DNA of 64,000 bases. It comes from Comamonadaceae bacterium. GTDB lineage: Bacteria; Pseudomonadota; Gammaproteobacteria; Burkholderiales; Burkholderiaceae_C. Where the stretch lies: contig QYPX01000081.1 of NCBI GenBank assembly GCA_007280205.1, positions 58,442 through 122,441 on the forward strand. The letters are read 5' to 3'. The notes beneath the pieces were generated by a model, which was not told the origin of the DNA, ran no database searches, and worked only from the letters and a program-made list of their open reading frames with translations. A program made the position numbers and the translations under genes. Each line of letters begins with the position of its first letter. The first letter of the stretch is position 1. This document shows, piece after piece, positions 56,480-64,000 of the stretch.

Positions 56480-57760
56480 GTGTTCCTCAAGCGCCTGTAC
56501 ACGCGGATCTGGCTGGCGGTGGTGCTGGCGGTGGCGGTGCTCACCTTTCTGGTTGGCTGGGCCTGGCGGCTGACCGTTGAGCCGCCGCTGCGTGACGTCG
56601 TCATTCGCAACGAAGCCGGTCAGATTATCGGCAACGGCCACTCGCGCCGGCGCCGGCCCCCGGGTGCCGGCATCGGTGCCCACCCGCAAGGCGAGCCGCA
56701 AGCACAAGCCCCCTCCTTTGGCCTGCAAAGCCAGAGCGGCAGCGGCCCCGAGTTTGTGGTGCTGATGCTCGATGGCCAGATCGTCCACATGCAGTTGCCG
56801 CGGGGCCCGCGCTCTCCCTGGAATCTGGCACCGTACGGATTTTTCTGGACCCTGACACTGGTGGCGCTGGCGGTCGCCCTGGCCACCTATCCGATCATTC
56901 GCAAGCTCACACGCCGCCTTGAACTCTTGCAAAACGGTGTCGAGAAATGGGGCGAAGGAAACCTCTCCGTCCGCGTCGCCGAGGACGGGCAGGATGAAGT
57001 GGCGTTTCTGGGGGCGCGTTTCAACCATGCGGCCGAGCGCATCGAGAATCTGATCAAGTCACATGAGTCTTTGCTGGCGTCGCAAAAGTCCTTGCTGGCC
57101 AATGCCTCGCATGAATTGCGCTCACCGCTGACGCGTATCCGCATGGGACTCGAACTGATGGGCTCAGGCTCTTCGCCAGCCTTCAAGAACGAGATTGCGC
57201 GCAATATCGGCGAGCTCGATCTGCTGATTGAGGAGATCCTGCTGGCCAGTCGGCTCGACGCGCGCGAAGCGGATCTGGGCACGATCGAGTCGGTCGATCT
57301 GATCGGCATGGCGGCCGAGGAGTGCGCCCGCGTTGGCGCCGAACTGGAGGTGTTACCCGGGCCGGAGCAGACCGATGCTGCTTTGTCGGTGCAGGGTGTT
57401 GCCAAACTGTTGCGCAGAGTCATGCGCAATCTGCTGGAGAATGCGCGCCGCCACGCGGCGGGCGAAATCACGGTGACACTGAGCCGAACCGATGCACGTG
57501 CAGTGATCCAGGTCTGTGACCGTGGCCCCGGCGTGCCGGCCGAACTGCGCGAGCGCATCTTCGAGCCGTTTTACCGTCTGCCGGGTGCGACCGAACGCGA
57601 TGGCGGCGTTGGCCTGGGTTTGGCCCTGGTCAAATCGATTGCCATTCGCCATGGCGGCACGGTGCAATGCGAGAACCGACCCGATGGTGGCGCCTGCTTT
57701 GTTGTTTCGCTGCCACTTGGCGCGGGTGGTGCGAGCAAATTGTTGTCAAAAGCCACATAA
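56480..57760 (+). CDS. Sensor histidine kinase (RstB-like)
   Basis: A 426-residue kinase starting at GTG 56480. A membrane segment (about 7-30) precedes a short periplasmic region rich in Gly, Pro and Arg (about 45-105), a second membrane segment leads to HAMP, then H-box NASHELRSPLTRIRMGLELM, N-box RNLLENARRHA, and CDRGPGVP and GVGLGLALVKSI. The in-frame TTG 27 bases earlier is less convincing. Signal unknown. A strong terminator lies 132 bases downstream. Confidence 0.92.
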   Translation: MFLKRLYTRIWLAVVLAVAVLTFLVGWAWRLTVEPPLRDVVIRNEAGQIIGNGHSRRRRPPGAGIGAHPQGEPQAQAPSFGLQSQSGSGPEFVVLMLDGQIVHMQLPRGPRSPWNLAPYGFFWTLTLVALAVALATYPIIRKLTRRLELLQNGVEKWGEGNLSVRVAEDGQDEVAFLGARFNHAAERIENLIKSHESLLASQKSLLANASHELRSPLTRIRMGLELMGSGSSPAFKNEIARNIGELDLLIEEILLASRLDAREADLGTIESVDLIGMAAEECARVGAELEVLPGPEQTDAALSVQGVAKLLRRVMRNLLENARRHAAGEITVTLSRTDARAVIQVCDRGPGVPAELRERIFEPFYRLPGATERDGGVGLGLALVKSIAIRHGGTVQCENRPDGGACFVVSLPLGAGGASKLLSKAT

Positions 57761-57892
57761 ATTCGAGTGAATTGCCGCCATATCCCCCAAATGGGGGATA
57801 GCGCCCTGACCTGATGCTGGCTAAAGTCGGCACAACTGCTGTCACAGTGATTCAAGCGAAAACTCCATCGAGTCCTCCTCGGGGGATTTTTC

Positions 57893-57918
57893 AAAGCCAC
57901 CTTCGGGTGGCTTTTTTT
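57893..57918 (+). terminator. Rho-independent terminator after the rstB-like gene
   Basis: AAAGCCACC and GGTGGCTTT form a 9-bp stem with a TTCG loop, followed by a run of T residues. A weaker hairpin with TCCTCC / GGGGGA precedes it at about 57871-57890. Confidence 0.92.
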
Positions 57919-57951
57919 CGTCTCGGATTGACGCCAACCAAGAAAGCCGTC

Positions 57952-58030
57952 GGCAGAGCTGGGGTAGGGGTCTGCGCCGATTTCTGGGCATTTGACAGCA
58001 TGAGGCGCAGGCCCCTACCCCAGCTCTGCC
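57952..58030. repeat. 79-base element with 27-bp inverted repeats
   Basis: The left arm 57952-57978 and right arm 58004-58030 are reverse complements over 27 bases with one mismatch (T against C at 57971, which would be a G-U pair in one RNA strand). Both arms contain CAGAGCTGGGGTAGGGG or its complement. The loop is 25 bases. It ends 10 bases from the waaF stop and is not followed by a T tract, so it is not a simple terminator. It resembles a tiny MITE. Confidence 0.8.
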
Positions 58031-58040
58031 ACCCAGGGCT

Positions 58041-59069
58041 TCAGAGGCGCTTCAGGCGCTCTATGCCTTGCAACACCTGGTGGGCTGAAATGTCGCTCAA
58101 GCAGCGCGTGTGCCCGAATCGGCAGTTGCGCTCGAAGCAGGGCGCACAGTCCAGCGCGGGCTGGTAGGCGGGCTCATTCTTGAGCCAGAGCACCTCGGCC
58201 CTGGTGTTCAGAGGTGGCGTGTGCAGCGGACTGCTGGAGCCAAAAACTGCCACCTGGTTCACGCCCAGGGCAGCGGCAACATGCATCAGACCGGAGTCAT
58301 TGCTGACGGTGCACAGGGACCCGGCGATCGCGTGGAAAGCTTGGGCCAGCGATGTCTTGCCGGCCAGGTTGAGGCACTTGTCGGCTTGCGAGGCGTTGAC
58401 CGGGGTGGCGATTTCTTCGCACAGTTCGTGTTCCTTGGCTGAGCCCAGCAGCAGTACCGGATGGTCCAGACGGCGCGCCAACTCGGCAAAATGGTCGGTC
58501 GGCCAGCGCTTGGCCGGGCCGAATTCGGCCCCCGGTGCAAACACGTAGTAGCCAGCCGATGGCAAGCGCAGTGGCTGCAGCGTCTGCTCAACTGCGACCT
58601 TGTCGACCTGCAGCAGCGGTTGGTCCTGGTCAAGCTCGCGCTCGCCACTGAGCGCCGAGTAGAAGGCCACCATGGGGGGGCGCTGGTTCTTTGGCGGATT
58701 CCTCAGGCGCTGCGTCAGCAATCCGAAGCGCGCCTCACCCAGGTAGCCAATGCGATCCTGGATGCCCGCCAGCAGCGGCAGCAACGCACTTTTGAGGGAA
58801 TTGGGACAGACATAGGCGGTATCAAAGCGGCCCCTGATCTGGCCCGCCACAGTGCGCCTGGCCTGCCATTGCAGGCCGCCATGGGCAAAAGGCAGTTCGA
58901 TCACCTCGCTGACCTGTGGCATCAAGCGGTAGACCGCTGCCACCCAGGGCAGGGCAGCCACCGTCAGGCGCTCGCCGCGCGCGGCCAGACGACGCAGCAG
59001 CGGCTCGGTCATCACCGCGTCGCCTATCCACTGGGGCGCGATGATCAAAGAATTGGAATCTGACCCCAA
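58041..59069 (-). CDS. waaF: ADP-heptose:LPS heptosyltransferase II
   Basis: A GT9 glycosyltransferase of up to 342 residues that adds the second heptose of the LPS inner core. Signature LIIAPQWIGDAVMTEPLLRR at the start, FAPGAEFGPAKRWPTDHFAE for ADP-heptose binding, and SNDSGLMHVAAALG near the C-terminus. The start is unclear: no ATG is in place. TTG 59069 would make the first seven codons out of a repeat motif (59051-59072), while TTG 59048 starts next to IIAPQWIG as in relatives. Third gene of the ilvE / zinc-finger / waaF cluster. Confidence 0.9.
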   Translation of the reverse strand: MGSDSNSLIIAPQWIGDAVMTEPLLRRLAARGERLTVAALPWVAAVYRLMPQVSEVIELPFAHGGLQWQARRTVAGQIRGRFDTAYVCPNSLKSALLPLLAGIQDRIGYLGEARFGLLTQRLRNPPKNQRPPMVAFYSALSGERELDQDQPLLQVDKVAVEQTLQPLRLPSAGYYVFAPGAEFGPAKRWPTDHFAELARRLDHPVLLLGSAKEHELCEEIATPVNASQADKCLNLAGKTSLAQAFHAIAGSLCTVSNDSGLMHVAAALGVNQVAVFGSSSPLHTPPLNTRAEVLWLKNEPAYQPALDCAPCFERNCRFGHTRCLSDISAHQVLQGIERLKRL

Positions 59070-59072
59070 TTA
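59051..59072. repeat. Repeat motif of the TGGGGTCAGA type over the waaF start
   Basis: A near-palindromic 22-base motif with ends AATTGG and CCAATTA around AATCTGACC. It has the form of the GGGGTCAGATT-containing repeats I recall from many proteobacterial genomes. It contains the stop codon of the zinc-finger gene and the candidate TTG start of waaF. Confidence 0.6.
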
Positions 59073-59276
59073 GTGATGAGCGTCGAAGTGCTCGCCTTCC
59101 TTGAGTTGGTAGACGCTGCCGCAATACGGGCACTTGGCCTGGCCGCTGTGGGCCACGTCCAGATAGACCTTGGGGTGACTGTTCCAGAGTTTCATGTCGG
59201 CCAGCGGGCTCGGGCAGAACACGCCACCCTGATGGTTCAGGTCTTTGGCCGCCAGTTGAATGATGGACTTGCTCAT
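59070..59276 (-). CDS. Zinc-finger domain protein (NDUFS6/UPF-type, 68 aa)
   Basis: A 68-residue protein with four probable zinc ligands, as in the zf-CHCC family: VFCPSPLADMKLWNSHPKVY then KCPYCGSVYQL and a His-rich end. Overlaps the ilvE stop by four bases (ATGA). The order ilvE, zf-CHCC, waaF is commonly conserved in betaproteobacteria. Molecular role unknown. Confidence 0.88.
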   Translation of the reverse strand: MSKSIIQLAAKDLNHQGGVFCPSPLADMKLWNSHPKVYLDVAHSGQAKCPYCGSVYQLKEGEHFDAHH

Positions 59277-60217
59277 GAGGATACCTTTGTCAGCCAATGT
59301 GAGTATTTCGGATTGCGGCCATTGACGATGTCAAAGAACGCGCTCTGGATCTTCTCGGTGATGGGGCCGCGGGAGCCGCAGCCGAGCTCAATCCGGTCAA
59401 GCTCACGGATCGGTGTCACTTCGGCCGCGGTGCCGGTAAAGAAAGCCTCGTCGCTGATGTAGACCTCATCGCGCGTGATGCGCTTCTGGATCACTTCGAG
59501 CCCCAGATCCTTGCAGATGTGGGATACGGTATTGCGCGTGATGCCGTTCAGGGCGCCGGCTGACAGGTCGGGCGTGTAAACCACGCCGCCCTTGACCACA
59601 AACAGGTTTTCGCCAGCACCTTCGGAGACGAAACCGTTGGCGTCGAGCAGCATGGCTTCGTCGTAGCCCTCGTCGGTGACTTCCATGTTGGCCAGAATCG
59701 AGTTGGTGTAGTTGCTGACCGCCTTGGCCTGCGTCATCGTGATGTTGACGTGATGCCGTGTATAGCTCGAGATCTTGACGCGGATGCCGCGCTTCAAGCC
59801 CTCTTCACCGAGGTAGGCGCCCCAGGGCCAGGCAGCCACCATCAGGTGAATCGTGTTGCCCTTGGGCGAGACGCCCAGCTTCTTGTCACCAATCCAGGTC
59901 AGCGGCCGCAGATAGCAGGACTCAAGCTGGTTCTCGCGCACCACCGCTTTTTGCGCTTCGTTGACCTGCTCCTTGGTGAACGGGATGTTCATGCGCAGGA
60001 TCTTGGCACTGTTGAACAGACGATCGGTGTGATCGTCGAGTCGGAAGATCGCTGTGCCATCGACGGTGTTGTAGGCCCGTACGCCCTCAAACGCACCGCA
60101 GCCGTAATGCAAGGTATGGGTCAGAACGTGGATCTTGGCATCGCGCCAGTCGACCATCTGGCCGTCCATCCAGATTTTGCCATCGCGGTCAGACATGGAG
60201 GGGGGTATTGGGCTCAT
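59273..60217 (-). CDS. ilvE: Branched-chain amino acid aminotransferase
   Basis: A 314-residue PLP fold-IV transaminase, last step of valine, leucine and isoleucine synthesis. PLP lysine in MTQAKAVSNYTNSILANMEV; DEAMLLDANGFVSEGAGENL and FTGTAAEVTPIRELD complete the active site. Start ATG 60217 (MSPIPPSMSDRDGKIWMDGQ). Confidence 0.96.
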   Translation of the reverse strand: MSPIPPSMSDRDGKIWMDGQMVDWRDAKIHVLTHTLHYGCGAFEGVRAYNTVDGTAIFRLDDHTDRLFNSAKILRMNIPFTKEQVNEAQKAVVRENQLESCYLRPLTWIGDKKLGVSPKGNTIHLMVAAWPWGAYLGEEGLKRGIRVKISSYTRHHVNITMTQAKAVSNYTNSILANMEVTDEGYDEAMLLDANGFVSEGAGENLFVVKGGVVYTPDLSAGALNGITRNTVSHICKDLGLEVIQKRITRDEVYISDEAFFTGTAAEVTPIRELDRIELGCGSRGPITEKIQSAFFDIVNGRNPKYSHWLTKVSS

Positions 60218-60260
60218 CGGTGTTTCCTTGTGAAGAGGTTCCTGCATGCAAAAGCAGATT

Positions 60261-60695
60261 TTACGGGGCTTGACCGCTGCCCGACTCCGGCGTCTCTGCC
60301 TCGCCTGGCGCCGGGCGTTGCAATTGCCATTTTCTCAGCTTGCCGTTGTGAAACTCACAGCTGACGTGGGACTGTGTTTCATCGGTCCAGCGAAAGACCT
60401 CAGGCTGCACATCCTTTGCGCTCTCAAGCGTCCCCAGCGCCTTGGTCATGGCCACCACATGCAGCAGGCTGACACCGCTTCTGAGTTTGGCGTTGAGCAT
60501 GACGGCACTGTCGACGTAGCCGATGGGTCGATTCGCGGCGCGCTTGAGCACCTGCATCAGCCTGGTGAAATGCAAGAGCAACCACATTACCAGCAAGCCG
60601 CTGGCGATGGCGACACCGGGCCAGCCATACGAACTGTAGGCAGCCATCACGCCGGCAACAGCCGCCACAGGAACAAGAATTCTTTGGAATTGCAT
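60261..60695 (-). CDS. Hypothetical small membrane protein
   Basis: A 144-residue protein I do not recognise by name. After MQFQRIL it has one long or two short hydrophobic segments (VPVAAVAGVMAAYSSYGWPG, VAIASGLLVMWLLLHF), then a soluble tail ending in Pro, Glu and Gly residues. It stands between ilvE and the kinase gene, 40 bases from the latter, and may belong to either unit. Confidence 0.7.
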   Translation of the reverse strand: MQFQRILVPVAAVAGVMAAYSSYGWPGVAIASGLLVMWLLLHFTRLMQVLKRAANRPIGYVDSAVMLNAKLRSGVSLLHVVAMTKALGTLESAKDVQPEVFRWTDETQSHVSCEFHNGKLRKWQLQRPAPGEAETPESGSGQAP

Positions 60696-60735
60696 GGCAC
60701 GATTCTGACCGATGTCGCGGCCCACGGGCGAAGCT

Positions 60736-62088
60736 TCAGGCCTGGGCTGCCTTCGGCCAACGCACGGTGACCGCCAAGCCACCCAGCATCTCTGAACGCT
60801 TGACCTCGATGGTGGCATTCAGGACGGCTGCGATGCGCGCAACGATGGACCAACCCAGGCCGTTGCCCGTCTGCTCGGTACCCAGAACCCGGAAGAAGCG
60901 CTCACCCAGGCGCGCCAGTTCGGCCTCGGTCATGCCCGGCCCGCTGTCCTGCACCCGCAGCACGGTTTGCCCGGATTCGCTCGCCACGCTGACCCAGATC
61001 CGTGCCTGGTCCGGGCTGTAGCGAATGGCGTTATCGATCAGGTTGCGCGCCATCACCGCCACCAGCATTTCGGCGCCAAGCACGGCGCAGGGTTTGACGG
61101 CGTCAAGCTCGATGGACTGTTGTCGGGCCAGGGCGGCCGGGGCCAGATCGGCCGCGACGCGGCGCACCAGCGCGCTCAGGTCGACGCTGGTCAGTGAGCT
61201 GACCGGGCCCTCCTCCAGCCGTGCCAGCGTCAGCAACTGCTCGACCAGTCGGGTGGCACGGTCACAACCGGCCAGCGTGGCGTGCAGGGCGTGGTCGCGT
61301 TGTGCCAGGTCGTCGAGCGCACCCATGGCGACCTGCGCCTGGGCGCGAATCGCGGCAATCGGCGTGCGCAGTTCATGGGCGGCGTCGGCGGTGAAGCGGC
61401 GCTCGGCAGCCACCATGTGTTCGATCCGGTCAAACAAGGCGTTGAGTGCCTGCACTACCGGCTCCATCTCGGAGGGCAGGTGTTCGATTTTCAAGGGTTC
61501 CAGGGCCTGCGGGCGCCGCTGACCGAGCAACTGACTGAGCTGGCGCAAGGGTGCCAGACCCTTGCGTACCGTCCACCAACCCACCAGTGCCAGCAGGGGC
61601 AAGGCATAAGCCAGTGGCCACATCACCCCCTGCAAGACGGCCATCAGAATCTCGTCGCGCGATTCGTTCAACTCGCCGACATAGACCTGCACATCGCTTT
61701 CAGTTCCCCTGGTAGCGAAGACGCGCCACTGTTTGCCGTCCAGCTGTTCCGTGGCAAAGCCAGAACCGTGGCTTGACATCGGCGTTGCGCCGGCATTGGC
61801 CGAGCGCAGCACCAGACGCCCTTCGTGAAACACCTGGAACATCACGCGGGGTGCGTACTTGTGCAGCGAGGGCGCATCCTCAACACCGTCGTGGTCGTTC
61901 CCGCCGGCCTGTTGCATGACCAGCAGGGCGGCCGCCTGCGCCAGATGGCCATCGAGCAACTCATCGAGTTCATGCTGCACGTCAAACCAGGTCAGCAGCA
62001 CGGCGCCGAGCCAGACTGTCGCCAGCAGCGTCAGCAAGGGCATCAGCAGGCGAGTCTGCAGGGACTTCAGATGTCGAGACGCTGTCAC
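60736..62088 (-). CDS. Sensor histidine kinase (QseC-like)
   Basis: A 450-residue kinase beginning at GTG 62088, overlapping the response-regulator stop by four bases. Two membrane segments (about 13-33 and 150-170) enclose a periplasmic sensor; then HAMP, H-box FTADAAHELRTPIAAIRAQA, N-box ARNLIDNAIRYS, and DSGPGMTEAEL with GNGLGWSIVARI. Likely signal unknown; it sits downstream of two cytochrome genes. Confidence 0.93.
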   Translation of the reverse strand: MTASRHLKSLQTRLLMPLLTLLATVWLGAVLLTWFDVQHELDELLDGHLAQAAALLVMQQAGGNDHDGVEDAPSLHKYAPRVMFQVFHEGRLVLRSANAGATPMSSHGSGFATEQLDGKQWRVFATRGTESDVQVYVGELNESRDEILMAVLQGVMWPLAYALPLLALVGWWTVRKGLAPLRQLSQLLGQRRPQALEPLKIEHLPSEMEPVVQALNALFDRIEHMVAAERRFTADAAHELRTPIAAIRAQAQVAMGALDDLAQRDHALHATLAGCDRATRLVEQLLTLARLEEGPVSSLTSVDLSALVRRVAADLAPAALARQQSIELDAVKPCAVLGAEMLVAVMARNLIDNAIRYSPDQARIWVSVASESGQTVLRVQDSGPGMTEAELARLGERFFRVLGTEQTGNGLGWSIVARIAAVLNATIEVKRSEMLGGLAVTVRWPKAAQA

Positions 62089-62756
62089 GCCGGGTCCTTC
62101 GCACGAGCCACCGTGTAGCCGATGCCTCGAACCGTCTGAATCAGGTCGGCTTGCAACTTGCGCCGCAGATGATGGATGTGCACCTCGATCGCGTTGCTGT
62201 CGACTTCGTAGCCCCAGCTGTAGAGCTTTTGCTCCAACTGCTCACGCGACATGACGCGCCCCGCGCTGAGCATCAAGGCGTACAGCAAATCAAATTCACG
62301 CGTCGATAGCAGAACGGCCTCGCCATGCAGCGTGACCTGCCGTGCTGACGGGTCGAGTGAGACCGCGCCGCAGCGCAGCACATCCTGCAACTGGCCATGC
62401 GCCCGACGTGCCAGCGAGCGCAAGCGGGCGCCGAGTTCGTGCAGGTCAACCGGTTTGATCACGTAGTCGTCGGCGCCCAGGTCCAGACCACGGATGCGAT
62501 CCGGCACCGCGTCACGCGCCGTCAGCACCAGCACAGGGGTGGCGATCTTGCGCGCGCGCAGGGATTGCAGAACGTCCATGCCATCTTTCACCGGCAAGCC
62601 CAGATCCAGCACGGCTGCTGCGTAGTCGCCAGAGGCAATTTCGCGTTCGGCAGCAGCGCCGTCGCGCACCCAGTCGACCTGAAAGCCGAGCTGGCGCAAG
62701 CCCGCGCGCAAGCCGTCGCCCAACATGGCATCGTCCTCAGCCAGCAAAATGCGCAT
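62085..62756 (-). CDS. OmpR-family response regulator (QseB-like)
   Basis: A 223-residue regulator: AEDDAMLGDGL, phospho-acceptor D51 in AVLDLGLPVKDGMDVL, DYVIKPVDLHEL, and winged helix with EVHIHHLRRKL. Sixty bases after the diheme cytochrome gene on the same strand, so it may be read through from it. Confidence 0.94.
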   Translation of the reverse strand: MRILLAEDDAMLGDGLRAGLRQLGFQVDWVRDGAAAEREIASGDYAAAVLDLGLPVKDGMDVLQSLRARKIATPVLVLTARDAVPDRIRGLDLGADDYVIKPVDLHELGARLRSLARRAHGQLQDVLRCGAVSLDPSARQVTLHGEAVLLSTREFDLLYALMLSAGRVMSREQLEQKLYSWGYEVDSNAIEVHIHHLRRKLQADLIQTVRGIGYTVARAKDPA

Positions 62757-62816
62757 CAGAAATCTCCGCTTTTCTCCAGCCCACCATCATGCCTGCAAAA
62801 CCGGCGAAATACGCCC

Positions 62817-63296
62817 TTACTTCGGGATCTTGATTTCGCGTTCGCTGAAGTTGCCCTGCGCTGCATTGCCGTGGCAGGCGCCGCAGTTGGCAGCGCTGCC
62901 AACCGATGCGCGCTTCCAGACCTCTGGCGGCACTTCGCCCGGGCGGGGCTTTTGCAGGAACCAGGCAGACTTGGTGATGCGGTCCTGTGGCGGCTCTTCG
63001 CTGACACGCTTGTAGGTGCCGGCCTGGGTCTTGAGCCAGGCGCCGATCTCGCGCGTCGTCGCCTCATCGAGCGAGGCGTCGGCACCGTAATGCTTGCCCA
63101 GCGTACCCATCAGGCGCTGCCAGGAGGCCGCTGGCAACATGCCAGCCGGGTAGGCAATATGGCAGGCCGCGCATTCCTGCTGGTATTTGGCCAGGGGCGC
63201 AGCGCCGGCAGTGCTGGTCGCGCCGTGGGCTGCGCCCAGGCAACTTGCCGCCAGCAGGCCCATCAGAGCCGCTTGTTTGAAGGTGGAATGGATCAT
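62817..63296 (-). CDS. Diheme cytochrome c (DHC-type)
   Basis: A 159-residue exported cytochrome: signal peptide IHSTFKQAALMGLLAASCLG cleaved near AHGA, then two heme sites CAACH and CGACH. The body matches the DHC proteins that partner SHP in Rhodobacter and relatives, where DHC carries electrons between a membrane cytochrome b and SHP. A 286-base spacer separates it from the SHP gene. Confidence 0.88.
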   Translation of the reverse strand: MIHSTFKQAALMGLLAASCLGAAHGATSTAGAAPLAKYQQECAACHIAYPAGMLPAASWQRLMGTLGKHYGADASLDEATTREIGAWLKTQAGTYKRVSEEPPQDRITKSAWFLQKPRPGEVPPEVWKRASVGSAANCGACHGNAAQGNFSEREIKIPK

Positions 63297-63339
63297 TTGG
63301 TGTTACCGAGAAGATGTGAATGGGCGGCTTGCAAGTTTG

Positions 63340-63560
63340 TCATTGCGGGCCTCAGGTGTGTCATTGCGGCCCCGGATCAGGTCCGGGGTTTCAGCACCCG
63401 CAATCCAGTGCATGCGTGGCACTGGATCCCGGATCGAGTCCGGGAAGACAAACAGGGAGTCCGGGATGGCAAACAGGGAGTCCGGGAAGACAAACTGGGA
63501 GTCCGGGAAGACAAACAGGGAGTCCGGGAAGACAAACGGCGAATCTGGGATGACAAGGGA
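63340..63560. repeat. Palindromic repeat followed by a 21-bp tandem array
   Basis: Positions 63340-63430 repeat the family seen at 28480-28608 (TGTCATTGCGGGCC, GCCCCGGATCAGGTCCGGGG, CAATCCAGTGC). From 63437 the block AGTCCGGGAAGACAAAC recurs at 63437, 63458, 63479, 63500 and 63521, with a diverged copy at 63542, exactly 21 bp apart. The unit is half of the parent dyad (ATCCCGGATCGAGTCCGGGA at 63426-63445). Units are back to back with no spacers. Confidence 0.93.
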
Positions 63561-63582
63561 ACGGTTGAAATTTCCGTTTCCC

Positions 63583-63981
63583 TTAGCGTTTGAGCGTCAG
63601 CAGCCAGGCCAGAATGTCAGCCTTTTCGCCCGCTGTGCACTCGCGGCCCATCACGTCATTGCAGTTGCGGCGAAACCACTTCTCGGCCTTGGCGGCGTCG
63701 GCAAAGCGATCCGGATTGAAGGCGGGCGCCAGCGGCGCGATCGCCTTGCCGGTAGTGGCGTGTTTGCCTTCCACCGTGGGTGTGGCCGTATGGCAGGAGG
63801 AACAGCTCCATTCCTTGCCGTGCTTGCTGGTAAACAGGGTCTGACCACGGGCAGCCTGCGCCGGCGCGCCGGCCTGTGCCGTGTAGGCGGCAAGTTGTTC
63901 GGTGGCGGTGATGGCGTAGGTTGCAGAGTGAAGCGATCCAAGCAGCATGACGCTGGCGCCGAGGAATGAATATCTGTTCAT
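63583..63981 (-). CDS. SHP-type cytochrome c (DUF1924)
   Basis: A 132-residue exported monoheme cytochrome with signal peptide (SFLGASVMLLGSLHSATYA) and one heme site SCHTA within CSSCH. The C-terminal block EKWFRRNCNDVMGRECTAGE is the DUF1924 signature, that of the Sphaeroides heme protein, which has an asparagine-ligated high-spin heme that can bind oxygen. It is the first gene here of the SHP-DHC-two-component run. The cytochrome b partner expected upstream would lie beyond the window edge. Confidence 0.87.
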   Translation of the reverse strand: MNRYSFLGASVMLLGSLHSATYAITATEQLAAYTAQAGAPAQAARGQTLFTSKHGKEWSCSSCHTATPTVEGKHATTGKAIAPLAPAFNPDRFADAAKAEKWFRRNCNDVMGRECTAGEKADILAWLLTLKR

Positions 63982-64000
63982 GAAAACTCCTTAGGATGGA

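Noticed and set aside
63433..63560. Possible CRISPR array
   Set aside because: The 21-bp units are directly adjacent with no unique spacers and no cas genes are near; it is a tandem repeat grown from a palindromic element.
62397..63593. A 398-codon plus-strand frame over the cytochrome and regulator genes
   Set aside because: Runs through the 21-bp array, which happens to be open in this frame; heme motifs and receiver domain are on the minus strand.

Overview
The window is GC-rich chromosomal DNA of a betaproteobacterium, most likely a Comamonadaceae member of the Rhodoferax/Polaromonas kind. I infer this from gene content and recall, not from a search. The supporting content is a Bug-family binding protein, 2CSK-type and QseBC-type two-component systems, type 2 ArgC, a recA-recX pair, the ilvE / zinc-finger / waaF cluster, a topoisomerase III with a SWIB tail, and palindromic repeats of the sort common in that family. 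No rRNA, tRNA, insertion sequence or CRISPR array was recognised, and no gap between genes exceeds 300 bases.

Layout. 1-4.0 kb: an orphan Bug binding protein, an asparaginase, and a biotin-carrier/carboxyltransferase fusion. 4.1-20 kb is an accessory, defence-island-like block. It holds a NERD-nuclease/UvrD-type helicase run together with a type I restriction-modification operon (hsdR, hsdM, hsdS), an AlbA_2/GHKL protein, a PD-(D/E)XK protein with a DUF5655-like tail, an AbiEi antitoxin whose AbiEii partner is reduced to a stub, a self-inhibited Fic protein behind a palindromic operator, a trace of a DUF1016-type gene, an SOS-boxed BRO-N protein, a VOC protein and a nucleotidyltransferase. 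20-25 kb: an AlkZ-like glycosylase, then a lone cyclic-nucleotide-binding protein next to a CHASE2 cyclase, convergent with a FecR-OmpA pair. 25-32 kb: tkt-gapA, an old yellow enzyme, and a MurU-like/PepP pair.

32-39 kb is a type IV pilus and phospho-signalling block on the minus strand: PP2C phosphatase, FHA protein, GAF-PilB ATPase, pilin behind a sigma-54 type promoter, and a Wzy/PglL-like glycosyltransferase. TerC and sucCD lie upstream of it. 41-44 kb: argC, recX, recA (with a LexA box) and a MarR regulator. 44.7-47 kb: a 2CSK-type two-component system. 47-52 kb: a SPOR protein, birA, a SET-domain protein and, divergently, topoisomerase III. The topoisomerase carries an in-frame repeat insertion, a histone-H1-like tail and a SWIB domain. 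52-58 kb: envelope housekeeping genes, an AmpG-like transporter and an OmpR-type two-component system. 58-60 kb: ilvE, a zinc-finger protein and waaF. 60.7-64 kb: a QseBC-like system behind two c-type cytochromes (diheme DHC and SHP/DUF1924), with a 21-bp tandem array between the cytochrome genes.

The most interesting points are the SET / H1-like-tail / SWIB / topoisomerase neighbourhood, the mobile palindromic element read in frame inside topB, the NERD-helicase coupled to type I restriction, the SOS box in front of the BRO-N gene, and the Fic operator with a probably leaderless start.
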